DNA from: Lateolabrax maculatus
Taxonomy: Eukaryota > Chordata > Actinopteri > Acropomatiformes > Lateolabracidae
DNA: 64,000 bases
NCBI GenBank assembly: GCA_031216445.1
Contig: CM062199.1
Coordinates: 6,668,501 to 6,732,500, forward strand
Direction: 5' to 3'
The first letter of the stretch is position 1. Each line of letters starts with the position of its first letter. Both the position numbers and the translations under genes were made by a program. Shown piece after piece: positions 9,365 through 24,300 of the stretch. Under the pieces are notes generated by a model. It ran no database searches and was not told the origin of the DNA. It saw nothing but the letters and a program-made list of their open reading frames with translations.

Positions 9365-12300
9365 GGGGAAACAGCACTTTGGGCCAAAAGTGCCATTCTA
9401 GCAAGCTGTGGCAACCGGCCAAGTTTTCGGTATTTGCTTCCTTCCTTTATTTATCATGGTTATATTGAAAGAAGCATGTGTAAGAGATCATTGTCCAATA
9501 GGCCCAGAAATGCTTGAATATTTTTCTAGCCCCTCAAGGTTCCTGTGACAGCTTTATACACAGCCTGTCTGGCATGCACAGGGAGCTATCCAAACCGCTC
9601 AGGAGTGTTGAGACCCAGACACGTTCGAAACTCAATTTGGCCACTCTCCGCTGCCGAGGCGTAACTGTTTTATGCGCACAAAGAAAAAAGAAACATAATT
9701 TAACAAATGTCTTTTTCATTTTTACATGCATGAAAAAGTTTTGCCATTAATATACTGCACGCATGCAGCCACATGACCAAGTGAGGTGTAAAGGGAGTGA
9801 GATGCCATTATAATTAGGGGATGTCAAGGAGAAAAACAGCTATTGGGTATGACTCGAGCACGCTGAAATGTATGAGTAGAGTCAAGATTGGGATCTTTGT
9901 GTGGTTTCTGGGCTGATCTTGTCTTGTTCACTCACTGCATGGCATGACACAACCTCCCATTTGGCTGCGGTAACTGTACATATACATTTTTTTCATGTAA
10001 AACAGATGACAAAACATATTAAATTTACACCTCCTTACCCCCTATCCTGCCCACTAGAAGCAGTGAAATGATGCCAATGAGCCCTTCTATGATATCATAG
10101 CGAGACACAAGGGTATTACTTTTCATTTTTATTCTCTGGCTAATGATGCCACCTGCTGACTACATAAAATCAGGCTAGAGTACCAATGCTGCCTGAAGGA
10201 ACATAGACAGTGGGGCCCTAAGACGTTTTAACAGGTAATGAATTGGTAATAGCAGTCAAGAGTGGTGAAAAGTTGCCATGTGATACTGTTAACTCTTCCC
10301 CGTCTATCCAGAAATCCCAAATTTGAATTCCCAGCAGGCTGCAGCATGTTTCAGATCATGTTCAATTGTGTAATCTGTTACTTTAACAGTGTTCCCAGAT
10401 GTTCTGAAGGACAAAAGTGATTAGATGAAGCCAGTGCAGCCTAGCAGGGTGGAGGGGGTGAGGTCAGAGATGCATGACATTTTGTAACACTGATGACAGT
10501 CAGCAACATGGGTGTGTGGTGAGTTTTTGATGCCAAAATACACAGAAAATAGTCATGATTTGTGGCTAAATATGCCCTTCTTTCAACAAAGAATCCCATA
10601 AAAATTGTGTGGAAACCTGATACTGTCAGGTATTTGTCTTTTGTGACTTGACTTGGTGGTTTTAGTTTGATAATATCTCAGAAGAGAAGATCATTTGTAA
10701 ATAAGTCAGTCTAAAAGTCTAATTCAGTTTTTGGCTGTATAAATGTAAAAATTATAGCATCTTTGGATGCAGATGAGCAATTCAAACACAGTGGCCTCTC
10801 TTTCTAAGCCCTAGGAAATCAGGCCTCAGCGTGCTGAAAACTCACACAAAGCCCCAGGTTTGTGGGTGTAAGTGTTAATGTTGGAACCCAGTACTTCAGC
10901 GCAATATAATACGTTGATTAAGTGCCTAGTGGGGAGAGGGAGCGCTCCAAGAGGCTGCATTTAAACCAGCCTTGCCACTCTTGCCTTTGGAAAAAGTGAA
11001 AAAGCCCTGCAGATGGCACATCTGTTAACAAGGCTTACTCACATGATGCCTCTCTAATCCAGGTGATGTGAGCGTGACATCTTTTATTCCATAAAACAGA
11101 AAGGGTTTGCTTATTTTACGCATGTAAAGCAGCAGATTGATCACTTAAAGGAAAGGCTGAAAAGTGATCTGAGATCTGACAGCGTGGAGTAGCAGCAGCC
11201 CTCCCTCCTTCCCATCCTCTGAGGTTGTGCTGGGCGAGGAGAGGTGGGGGCTTTTTAGGGATGAGGAAGGCGCATTTAAGCAGATCAGCTGGAAGCGGCT
11301 GAATGTGAACAGCATCACCTGAGAGGGATTATAGCGAGCCGAGTCTTGACCTGAGCTGGAGCTCCGGCGTCAAGGAACAGAGCCCTGTCTTTTCTCTCCC
11401 AGGCCCCATCCGCCAGGCCTCGATAAATGTAAATCTGCATGTGTGTGTGTGGGTGTGAGGGAAAATGAGTACAGGGAGATACACGGACACCCTGCAGGTG
11501 CATGTTCCTGACGCCCCAATCAAGACATCCAGAGTCCAGAGAAACCTATACACCCCCTTCACCCTCACCCACCCCCAACTCCTCGACCAATCACGTCCAC
11601 GGTCTGTCTTGGGGATTATCATGGCCATTAAGGACAATGATTCACTTATGTGCTGTATTGATAAATCACATTAGTCTGACCCAGCCTCCGAACTCTGTCG
11701 AAAGACTAGCTCCTTGTTTGACCTACTAACCCATGCATGTCGATCCTGGCCTGTAGCGCAGCTCCTGCTCCGAGTCACAGCGGTATCAGATGAAGCCAGT
11801 GAAAGGCTCCTCAGTGCGCTCATGCCATGCTACACTGCTGAAAACCCCAGCAGAGGAAAAAACATGCAGTGGCATGAACTTTCTGCTGGAGAGAGAGACA
11901 CACAGGGAGAGATTCTTTCGGGCACCACGTGACAAAGTGTGGATGATCTGTTTCACTTTTTCTTTGTTTTCCCACAGAAAAAAAAAATCTATTTGAAAAA
12001 TGAAATCAATCCTAATGAATTCAAATCAGCGTAATGATCCTTTATGCTGCGTTTATGTATGAGGAACTAAGTGAGGAAGGAAGGTGGGATGAGGGATTTA
12101 TATTCATCTGTCAGCTCTTTGGGTGTTGCTCCGTGTTCAAGCAGGATCCATTTCACATGTATGAGAACGCTTGTTTTCTAACACTTCTGCACGCTTCCAT
12201 CCATCACATCATGGAGAAAAAACATTCACTGTGAGCGGATTTGGTCCCTCCTTTTGCTTTTTTGAGGGGGGGGGGAATACACGCGGGGATCTTCTCTTTC

Positions 12301-15300
12301 ACTCTCAATCATTGTCATCAGAGGATCCCATATGCTGGCAAATCTAAATGCCAAACAGATGGTTTTATGTCAGGCTACACTTTGCCACGCTGTAAAAGTT
12401 CATTTTTTCGGAAATGTGAAATAAAATGAAGTTATTATATAAAATCTTATAATACACTCCATATTTCCTCATGGTGATTGGAAACTCCCGAGCAGCAGAC
12501 AAAAACTGCAGTGTCCCTCCAGAGCGCAAGGGTGATTTTGTAACCCTCACCTATGCCCGTTCCCCCAAAGCAATTACACCTTAATACGTTTTCTTATAAA
12601 GCTACTAAATATGACCAGCCAATTTGGTCCGATTCTCTCAAGTTTATTGGGTCGTAAAAATTCTAATGTGGGAATCATTTCTAAGTGCCACACATAAAAC
12701 AACAACACAAAAGGAGCATTTTTTGAAAAAATGACTCATACAAGGGCTTCACAGGTAGGAGAGCTGCCCAGAGCCGGAGATGGAGCCCCTCAGGCTTACA
12801 CTGAAATGCACTTCCAGACTACTTACTTCTCACATTACTAATACACACCTCTAAAAGAATTCTGTGAAGAGCTGTTTAGAGGTAATGACGTGGATACAAT
12901 AGGCATCCATTGTGTTTTTTCCCCAATGAATTTGATCATGGGAATTGTTAAAAATTACCAGTTTCCTCATTGCTGTTTACAAAGTAAAGTAACTAAATCA
13001 AACTTGAGCTTAAACTTGGACATTTTGGAAAATACATTTATTACACTTATTTGCTTTTTATTAAGATTCATATTTACTGTACACTCGTGAGAGTGGCACA
13101 GATATTCTCATCGAACTCTCGGCAAGAAAAAAAAATACCTGTATTTTTTAACTACTTTTCAGCATGCTAATTGGTGACTGAGCCTTAATTTCACAGGCCA
13201 TAAATGTGATTTCCCACCTGCCCTAAATGTTCAGAAGAGCTGTGAGGATTTAGGGATCCAAGAGCCCTTGGAGGGATGTTTAATGTCTAATGTTTCTAGA
13301 AAAGGCCACACTCTGTATCTGCTCTTGTTTGCCATGTCTGTGTGTTCCACTGTATGCGTGCCGAGTAGTACCTACTTTGCATCGATCTGCGAGGCCTGGA
13401 AATCTGAAACTCAAGGAGGCCTCTTGAGGAAATACACCAGCGTGTGCAGAAACAAACACACACTGACTCCAGTTTGCCGCTGAAGGCTGTTTGCATCAAT
13501 GCCTGTTCGAATGGCTGCTGCTCTAACAACAGCGAGGCTTTGGGCTCTGATCGCCACCCCCGTGCCCACCCCTTAACACTCGACAGATGGACAAGACTCC
13601 TTTTTTTCCCCCTCTCCCTGCTTTTATGGGACCTCTAATTATGCTTACATGCCACATCAAAATAAAGCTCAGCATGCAATGGCTTTGGTATGGAGAGGAA
13701 GTGAGCTGGTCAGATGCAATAAAGAGTCTCTCTGCGGAGCTCGCCTGTAATTTGACGGCTCGTGCATGGACATGGAGAGGTAAAGGAAAAGGTGCAGCTG
13801 CCCCCACTGTCCCCTACTGATGGTCTGTCCATCTCTGAAATCACAGCAAATCTGTAGCTTTGACATGCTTCAGAGCTGCAGGACCCGAGCTTTTTCTGTC
13901 AGTATGATGATGAAGTAGTGTGAAAGATAAACCCAACACACTTTAAAGGACGTGCAAATACGTGACAGGATATTTTAGCCCCACCTTTGATGTACCAGAG
14001 CCAGGGACTGCAGGCAGCCTCTGTTATGGTTTTGGCTGAGGTTGGGGTTAATGTTGGTAATTGGGCACCCTTAGACTAAATGAAGACTTGCTGTGGAATT
14101 AGGCTTGGACTAGTTGGGACAAGAGCTTTGAATGCTACAGTAGGTAAGGCTTACACTGGATTTTGTTGTTGTCTTGGGCATGGATCTTTGTTGGGGCTGG
14201 CTTGTGCTTCTACCTCATCGCTCTCGGGCCTTGTGGTGTGAGGAGGGGAAGGCTTCATGGCTGCCTGCGGAGTGCAGAAGCACCCGGCGTGTTTTTAATC
14301 AGGAACATGGCTGGGAGTCATTACTGGGCCTGGATGTTGAGCTCATTGTCTCTTAGTCTCCCTCTGTGGAGAGAGAGGAAGACGGTGGGGGCAACGTGGC
14401 GTGCATGTCAGATGTAAAGAGGTTTTAGAGGGCCATCCCCCCGAAGATTTATATGGTCAGAATAGCAAAAGAGCAAAGAGGAGGAAAAGTGATGGGAAGA
14501 GAGGATGCACAGAGCGGTCGAGGAATGACACATGCATCTGTCCGTCAGCGTCAGAGCAAAGCAATAAGATTGTAGATCAATCATGTAATGGGAGCTACAG
14601 TATGTAATACTTTGCCTCAAGGCAGCAGAGTGTGTTGCTTGTTCCCCCCCGAGTTGTTTGAGCTCACAGCTCAATGACTGGCACACATCTTGATGAGCTG
14701 TGTGATTACCGCTGTGATAAGATACAACGCAGGTGTTCACCGTTTTTGAACACGGGTTTATGAAGCACACTTTAAACTGTTCTGCGCTTCTGTCCTCTTT
14801 GTCTTTCCCTATAATTATTGCTGTGATCTTCCTGGTAGCTTCACCTTACTGGCCACAGCCAGCGGACACCTGGAGACAGGTTGGCATTTCTTGACCTCAA
14901 CCGAGTCTCCCAGGTTACGTTAGTGCACTACATTATAGATGCTCAAACATGCAGCCCCTGATTTCTTCACCACTTGGGGGCAGCGGAAAACAAGTAACAC
15001 AAGTTCGACGTTGACCTATTATCATCTCATAAAGTTTGTATGGGGAACTTCTTAGCAAACAGTTGCTAATTTACAAATCCAGCAGATACAGAGCAACAAT
15101 AGCATTTATTTATAGTTGTGTTTCTGGTCACGTGGCAAATTTCAGTCCAATATTCACTCTTCTTTTAGCTGTGGTCTGGTCTCCTCCAACTCCTGGGGGG
15201 GGAAATATGTGGCACCGAAGCTCCTAAAAGCAGTAATACTAAACCAAAACAGTAAAGTTGCGGGTTGTAAAACCAAAACAATGAGCTGAAAAACACTAAA

Positions 15301-18300
15301 AAACCCAGAGGGCAACAGCAAAGCTCTCTGTGGGATCGACACTATGAGTGACACCTTCCATGTTTCACAGTCATTTTCTTTATTGTTAATGTAAAAATAT
15401 TTACCGTATTAGAGCAGCTTTAAGGTTAGGATTGTTGGTGTTCTACCAAGGAAAGCTGGATTTTCACACAGTCTGAGTAAAGCCAGACTGAATGGCGCCC
15501 TTGCTGACGCCTCTCACAATCAGCCTTTTATGGGTGGATTCAACATCTTGTCAATCCAATTACAGTTTACAGTTTGCTTCCATGGTTGTTTCAGTTGGGT
15601 TTCATAAGTCCAATACACATGGGCGACAAATTAAAGGAAAAACCTGAATAAACGACTAAAGAATCGATACATGCAGATGCTCCCACACAGGGCAATGAGG
15701 TTACTGGATGGTTTGATGTGTATGAAAATAATGTGAATCAAAGGCTTTGCCCTTCATAATCATCAGATGTCAGTCACCTTACTTGATGTTCCTTTAATTT
15801 GTCACCCATATGTAGGTTAATGAAGGAGTTTTGTCTTAGTGGAGATTTTAGTAGTCAAAATTTAGGCTGCAATTTAGATGCATTTATAATAAATACCTTA
15901 CACGAAAAGTGTCATAATTGGTTATCATGATAGTATTTTCACTCCTTCCAGGTCACAGTTTACTGATTTTAACTTTTGCCACCTGTCAATCCTGCACATT
16001 GGATGACGCTTTCTGTTCACCTGTCATCGACTGCATCTGAGTTGTAATTTTCTGTCCTAAGCCAAGATGCTTCTCCACCGCTGGGCCCAACAGCCATGCA
16101 CAGAAGGGGCCCAGCCCTTTGTGAGCATGTCTGACCCAGTTGTTGTGTGGTTGTGGTCTTTGTTGTTGTTTGTCTTGTTGTTGTCTGTGTTGACTTAAAC
16201 CCGTGTATGTTTTTGTTCTTCGCTCTGGCTGCATGCCACGCAGGCTTGGGACATAGATCCGCACTCACACACATAGTGTAGAAAGAGAGAGTGGAAGTCT
16301 AATTGTGGGGGAAATTTGTAAGTTGTATGATTTTAACACAGCACATTTTTATGTTGCGCTTCAAGGAGAGGACATCAATTGTGGTGACTGCGTTTGACTT
16401 TTCTTTCTCGATCAGGGTTTCTCACTAATCTTGTTTTAGGGCCCAGACAATGAAACTAGGCTGTGGTAAAGACAAATGCTAGACAGAAAAGTACAAAGAT
16501 TTAAAAGAAAAAGAAGTCCATTAACATTTCTCAGATTCCTTCAGTCTTTTCCCCCCTCTAGTTATGCACTTGTATTACATCTTGGCTGACTTCTCTTTAA
16601 CTGGATATTATTTTATTTGGACTGGGGCCAGGTCTCAGGAGCAGCGGCCTTAGCTGTGTAAACAGCTGTCACCAGCAGGAGTAATAACTAATAGGTATCT
16701 GTGGACAGGGGTCACATGTAGTTTACATGTTTACCAGCTAATGGCTTTAGAGATGGTACTGCCTTGGTGCAGTAATGGGCAGTAGTGAAGTGTAATGGAC
16801 AATGTGGGGCTGGTTATCATCACCAACGGGGGCACACATGCATATGCATATGAGCCGCTAGAACAGTATATTCTTAAAGAGAGCTTACATTACTTCAAAG
16901 GTGGGGGGTTATTTTTTGGAGGATAAGAGATTGCATCTAAGACATTTTTTCTGACTGTTTAGAGAAGAGGAGACAACTCCTGTGGTTGAGTTATTGCATA
17001 GCTCTGTGGCACATCCAGCGGTTTGGAACATTGTTGTAACAGCAGCCAATACATGACAACCCAATTTGCTGCTCATTTGTAGCAGTAAACACTGTGGCAT
17101 GTAGGCACTCGACAGGTACAGTTCCATGCATCTGTTGCTTCCATGTAATGATACGCGACCTCATGCCACCCAGAGATTTTGGATGCAAGTCTCCGGTTCT
17201 TCATCCAAAATTTCCTTTTATCGCAACATCTAACACCACTGTTATATTCTAGCTCACCTGCATACCAAAGCTCACTTCTTTTTTTTTTTTTTTTTGTGGC
17301 AAAATATTACATTTCCACACCCAGAAGCACAAGTAGTACTTTTACTGAAAGGAAATTATCTGTGCACCTCAGTCAGTTTTCATTTTGCTTTATTTGCTCC
17401 ATTGTGGCCAGTGAAGCCACTCATCCTTCATACTTTAGGAAAGCATTTATTCCAGATCGCTCTCAAAGGGCACTGTAGAGAAGAAATGTGTGCTCCTGAG
17501 GACTGAGTGTGGTCTTTCAGAGCCAACACAAGCCGGTTCCTGTTAAGAAGCCCAGGCAGTGCCAGCCATTCAGGTCCAGTTTTGTGGTGGTGTGAGAACG
17601 TGAAGCCTGATATGACCCAGACACCTGCTGGAGCAAAAGATGGCTGCTCTCATCTGGATTCAGTATATCCATCTAAACAAACTGTACATCACAGGCCTGT
17701 GAAACACCTCAGATGAACTTCTCTCTTAAGCCTTTATGTGTGTGTGTGTGTGTGTGTGGTGGTCACATTTTAAAACTGGAACAACATATGAACTGTTGGC
17801 CACTTCAGTAGCAAAAATATGAGCATTACCCTCGTATTTAACCCTCTAATCACCACAATGGTCAAATAATTATGTTTCTCTAGCAGGAAAGGTCTTCAGT
17901 TAGGTGAGGAAACAAGAAAAGTTGTCTTCTCTTTCCATGAGAGACCTGATGCAGATATTGGATCCAGCCCACCAGGCTTTGATGTTTAGGTTTTTTTGTT
18001 TTTTTTTTGTTTTTTGTGGCAGGCACCATGTGTGAAAGTGAGACCAGGTCTTTGCCATCCCCTGTGGTGCACTCCCCTTTTGACCCTGGCGATCACCTCC
18101 CATCTCCTTGTTGTCCTCGGCGGGCGAGGAGTGGGGCGCGGTTGTATCTTGTTAAAGGGTTAATGAGGTAAAACTTTGTAGCAGACGTTCACGCCGTGCC
18201 TACCAGAGGTCGTTATGACGGGAGATGGCTGGAGTCAGTAAGTCAGCGTAGGCAATATTTCGGGTAACAGGTCCTTGTTTTTAATTTCCCTTTTCATTGT

Positions 18301-21300
18301 TTTGTCTCCTGCCTACATTTTGAAAAATATATTTGCTTGCTGGCAGAGATATTGATACCACTGTATCAGTCTGTGACTTAATTATGAAGCTACAGCCATC
18401 AGCGGGTTGAGTGGAACTTTAGTGGGCTGATTTTGTTACCTGTGGACAGAGCGAGGCTCGCAGCTTCACCCTGTTTCCAATCTTTGTGCTAAGCTATCCA
18501 GCTGTTTGCGTCATATTTAACGTACAGACATGAAAGTATTTCCCCAAACATAATAAAGTATTTAACTCTACTAATAAAAAAAAAAAGAAAATATTGGTTT
18601 TAACTTTTCAGACACGTTACGTTACTATTTAACACTTTTATTTTTACCAGCACTGTCAATCAGTGATTGGAAGTAATAAAACACCGTTTTTTTTGTCAAC
18701 AATTTATATTTTTTTGTTTACAATATGTTTTTGTGTGACACTTACATAAAAGATGCGTACCTCCCATCTGGATTTGCAGCTACAGTATGTTTTCGGCTTT
18801 CTGGCAAGTATAAAAAATCCACATCCAAGTGTTTTTCAAATGTGTGAGCTGGACGTCGGGATGAGTTTAGTCAAGGTGATGACAAATGGGGAAGGGAGAG
18901 CGAACACAGCTTAGGGTGGGAGAGACGGCGCATTGCTACATGGGGTGCAAATATGCCAGGCATGCCCGCTGACTTCACTGATCCTCGCCTGTGATGTCCT
19001 CGTTCTCCTCCCGCACCGAGGGAAACTCAGGGCCAGGTCCCAGTGAGCAGCATGTGTGTGTATGTGTGGGAGGTGTGTGTGTGTGTGTGTGTGTGTGTGA
19101 GTGAGTGAGTGAATTACTAGACTTCCAGCACGTTGAGCTACAGGTGTGAAAATTAGGTGTGAGGTTTATGTGTGATAAATTACCAACATGTGGACTAATC
19201 GGAGCCACTCCACCTTTTCCTCCACCCACCCTTTTTGCTTTTCCCTTTTCTTCTTTCTACTGGGGGAAAACACATTTCTCCCACAGCTTGAGTGGATTTG
19301 AGGGAGTGTAAATATTAAAATATTCAAAGTTTCAAACTTTTCCCTTTATTTTGGGGCTCTTTTATTACTTACACTTGCACTGCTTGTAATTCATTTGTAC
19401 TTTGTATTTTATTGGTAACTGTCAAAAGCTTGGGAACTTGGGGAAAAAATAGGGTGAGCAGATGTATATGAGATATAATGGACTAATCACAGTCTTTACA
19501 TCCATCTGTGTTATCTTTCTCTTTTCCTCTGAAGTGAGGCACACTTTTCCACCCAGATTAAATGATTTCTTGGGATGAAAAACTTACATTTCACCATAAA
19601 GTAAAACGTTTCAGCTAAATTTTCTTAGAGCATCAACACTGCCTCCATAGTTTGTTTACAAGTCTTATTTTTCTTAATTTATTGGTTTTCCTGCTATAAT
19701 GTTGACTGAGGTCCTTTCATTTAGATTTTAGTGCAGAAAGACATCAGGAAAAAGCACAGTGTGCCATGTACCTGTTTTCGTGTGTTTTTCTTTTGTGTGA
19801 AAGTCAGCCGATCATAGACACCTTAAGACGCACAGCAACAAAAAAGTCCAGATTGCCATTATTTGATAATTTGAATTTCCTGAAAAACGTACTGTATTTT
19901 GCAAACACCTCCCGGACAGTTGAACTAATCATTTCCAAATGTGGTGTGCATCATCTCTAAACTCTCACCTCTAAAAGTTATAAAACTATTTATTATACTC
20001 CATACAGTTTTGTAGCCAATGGCCAATGTGTTTTTGGCACAAATGTACAAAGAGGCCATAATTGATCAAGTCTATTCTTCAGAAATCCTACGAATGTCAT
20101 CGTTTCATCATCTTACTTCTTTTGACTAAGTGTTCAAGTTTCATATTGAGTAAATCTGCAAAGTGTAAGTGCTTAGTTGATCCATTGTTGCTTGGAACCT
20201 GCCAATTTCCATCTGCAGCTGTATTTTAATGCTAAAATACAGATCTTAGATCATGCTGCATTCATGGAACAACACTGTCGGTATGGTGCGAGTTACTGAG
20301 AAACCGTGGAGATGAGTAGAAAATGACTGGGGCGTTTTCACCAGAACATAAACCTTTTTCATTCAAGAGTGAATATAGATGGGCAAGAGAGGAAGAGCTG
20401 GCAAGAAACAAAAACCACATGCTCGTCTCCTAGTGCCTGCCCAGAGAGCGGTAAAGTCCATCCTCGTGAGTCATCTATATCTCCCGTAGCGATTTTATTC
20501 CCGAGTGTCATAAAGTCCTTTTACACCTGCGCTGACCAACCTTGCCGTATGAAGCGAGTATCAACGTCAGGAGAATCAAAGGCAGATGCTGAGTGGTGAC
20601 CTGTGTCACTCGTCTTTGAGCATGTGTAGAGGTTAAGGGAAAATCCCATTAGATGTGTGATGTTTCATGCATTATGTTGTGATGAAGTGTTTACAATTTA
20701 CATTATTTTCTGGTATAACCACTTTATAGCTGTGCCGTTGACATATAAAATACACCACCAAAAATAAAGCAGACCTATAAATGCAGCATCATCAACAGTT
20801 ATTTTTGAAAGTGTTAAAACAGTTTTAGAATGGATTTTTCCTCCACTGGAACAAAAGTTTAACCTGATTAGAGGTTTGCATTGTTTTAGTGCATTGTTTA
20901 AGCTATGTTGACATCGACTGTGAACAGATATTCCGTTGTTTTCAAGGCACGACTGAGCCATAAAACGTTTTATGGGACCACAAACCACAGTGAAGAGGCA
21001 ATGCTGTTACTTGACCACCACATCAAGGTCATTCTCTCGTTTTTCCCCCCTATGTGACCATAGAGCTTTCCATGGCGGTCACATGTCTGCTATGGTCAAG
21101 GGGTTTAAGTGTCCATCAATGTGGCATGAAGTATTAAAAGACTGCAGCACATACCGTGAGATTAGGCCAGCTAGGTCTCCTTTTATTTCTAATTTTCCCC
21201 AAACAGGAATTATGAGGTCTCATTCACATCAGGGGATCCAGATGTGGGATTTGACCCAGGACATTGGATATAAGTCATAATCCATCATAAAGATGTTAAT

Positions 21301-24300
21301 AAGGAAGTGAACTAACCTAGGGTCTTCATATAGAGCTGGAAGGAGTGCAGGGTTGAGAGCCATGATGAGTTCAGCTGGACAGATGGGCGAAAGGTGCAGA
21401 GAGCGTTTCCAGATTGACTTTCCAGATTGAAAAACTGTCAATGTCTTTCTCTGACTGGCTGCAGTTTCAGAAAACATGGACAGAGAGATTATCAATAAAC
21501 ACTGTACATCTTACGTTTTTTTCCATTAACTAAGCTGTATGAATAGATCACATTTTTTTTAAATAATAAGACAGAGAAATTGATTTAATGTGGACTAAAC
21601 TACAACAGAGTTGGTGGCGACTTTGACCCGAGCCAGCAAAATCATCCAGTGAGACTAGAAATGACAGATTCATCCTCTTACAAATGAGAAATTTAGCTCA
21701 AAACACTCAGGGGTTTTGATGTTACAGCCTCACTTGATCTGGTATCACCTGAAGCAAACAGGTCAACAGGTTAATATTGCTGTTTAACCAACATTATTGA
21801 GTCCGTTCACTGCCTTTATGGCTTTTATCTACTTTTGCTGCTGTTACAAGAACCTAGTATTTTAACTGGTAGTTACTACTTTTACACTTATTCAATTTCT
21901 TGCAGAGAGTTAGCTGGGAAGATCGCTACGCCTGTCTTATCTGTGAGCTGAATATGTAGCTGGAGCCAGCAGCTGGGTAGCTTCGCTTAACATAAAGACC
22001 GGAAACGGGGGTCTTTGATTTTTTGATAATTGATAACCACATAACACTAAGAGCACCTATGATTCTTTTTCAAAGTTCTTTAAAAAGTTTAAAAACATAA
22101 ATTCACTGTTTTTACGGGGGGAACAGTTTCCAGCCAACCAGCAGAGACTCCAGGAAGTTACTGCCCCTATACGTATTTACCATAAAGACAAGAGAATGGT
22201 CTCAATCCTGTCATTGAACTCACAAGAAGGCGAATAAGCAAATGTCCCAAACTGGCAAACTATTCCTTTAATAACAAGCACTTTGTATGATGCTGATGTG
22301 GTCAGCCAATGAGTCTAATGCAGTTTTCTCACCTGCATGTGAGTGTGGCTCAACCTGTTGAATCACACCAAAATAAATTACCTTGAGCTTCTGTTTTATT
22401 GTGCACTAAAAAGTGAAGCTTTAAATTGGCCCCCATTTTCCAGTTGCCTGTTTGAACCGCGGCTGCCTGTTTTACCCATTCACTATATAAACCGCCTCCC
22501 TTTCAAGTGAAGGTTCAAATCTCTGCGCTGCCCGCCTCGCCTGGTGGATCTGTGTCACAGGAACACTTGGGCCAAGCTAATATGTCTGACAGCAAATGTG
22601 TTTGCTCAGTCTCATGCTGCAAAATCATTATAAGCAGCAGGACTGTCCTAAATTATAAACATGTGCTTACAGTATGATCTGTTAAAGTAAACTGGGGGAA
22701 GAAACGTAGATCCTAAAACCTGACTATTTCCAGCTGGAAAAGAGTCGGAGGCAAGTCCAACATATTTTCTGCTAAATTGGAAGAGAAATGTGCCTTCAGC
22801 ACACAGGCCTGAAGTACCCCCCCTCTCATCCCTTCTGTTTTTTCTCCACAATTTTTGAGCTAAGTGCAACTTCCAGTTCCATGACAAATAAAGTCACGGG
22901 CCTGAAAAGCGGGCGGTTTGATGTCATTTTCCATGTACCAGCTTTTAACGAGCTTGAACAATGTTGAGACGTTACAACGGCTGGTGAACTCTGAGTGCGA
23001 GGGGTTGACACCGTTGGCTCCCCTGCCTTTCGCAGCTACAGAGTGTGAGCCTGGATGGTTAGGTGGTTTGAACAGGGATCCAGAAAGCGGCTGTTTAACT
23101 TACAGTTCGGTCCGCCACCCGTCGGCTGGTGGCTGCAGCGCGGCTCTGTCCCGCATCTGCCCTTTCTCTCTCTCCAAGCTTTCTCTTTTTCCTCTAAAGT
23201 GGAGCAGCAGTAAGCTTATACCATCATTTAGGGGGAACAAGGGAGGTGGACAATAAACAATAATTGTCTCTGTGCCACGAGGAAAGCGTATAATTCTGTT
23301 GGTGAATGTGATGCTTTCCACATGAGAGCACAAATCTTTTTGACCTGCTGCTGCTATGTAACTCCAAAACTTGAGGTTTGCCATCGCTGCCTCTTCACCA
23401 GATGACATTTATAGTTACTATAGATGTAGTGAATAAAGTTTTTTTGGTTGTGTTACTTGATGTTACCAAACCTTTTCTTATTGGTTGTACTGTAAGTTCC
23501 TTTTCCAAACAATGGACATTGTGGCTGCTGGTTAGTCGCATTCACAGTCTGTATTATTAGATTTACATACCAGGGGCCCTTGGAGAAATGGAGAATTGTG
23601 AGGATAGAAACAGTTGTTTTTAAAATATGGGCTTGTGTCCTCCTTTTGCTGGATTTAGAGTTCACTGCTGCGTTATGATATGGCCTCAAATCTGCTACAT
23701 TTCCAGATCAACCCAATAGTCAATCAAGACACACACAGTCTACCCAGGTCATATCCTGTGCTATCATTTACGATACAAAATTATATGTGACAAGATAAAC
23801 TAGAATCTAATCAAAACAGCCTCTGTTATATATATGTCTGTGCCCATTATAATAAACTACAAATGTGGACACCCCTCAGTTTGTCTTATCTTAACTATGG
23901 GTGACCCACTTTTTACAGGAGAAAGAAAATCCTAAATCCCTATAAAAGTAGTGGTAGCAGGTTAGAGAGGTGATGACTGGATGAGGGTGGTCTTCATTTC
24001 TCCTGTACTCGCTGAAGCTGCTCAGTGGACGAGTCTGTGACTGAAGTGAGCAGCTGAGAGTTGAGAACTACGCGTGTTACCCTTTCTTTAAACCCTTTTC
24101 CAGATATGGCAGCCCACAGAAAATCCTACATGTGATAGTAACATGCACATGAATGTAAATGTTTTGGCATTACTTAATCCCATTCTGTCCATAAAACATG
24201 AAACATAAGGAAATGTTCAGATACGGCCCAGTTTGTGTTGTTTATATTTTACTATATTTCTGATACTATAATGCATTTTCTTTATGCTATTTTTTAGTAT

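Noticed and set aside
9044..9517. 157-codon open frame on the + strand
   Set aside because: It is kept open by a GAGAGG array and a (TG)20 repeat, giving Cys-Val and Arg-Glu runs that are not protein-like.
22511..22525. GGTTCAAATC, a B-box-like motif
   Set aside because: No A box at the expected distance upstream and no tRNA fold; a chance match is likely.
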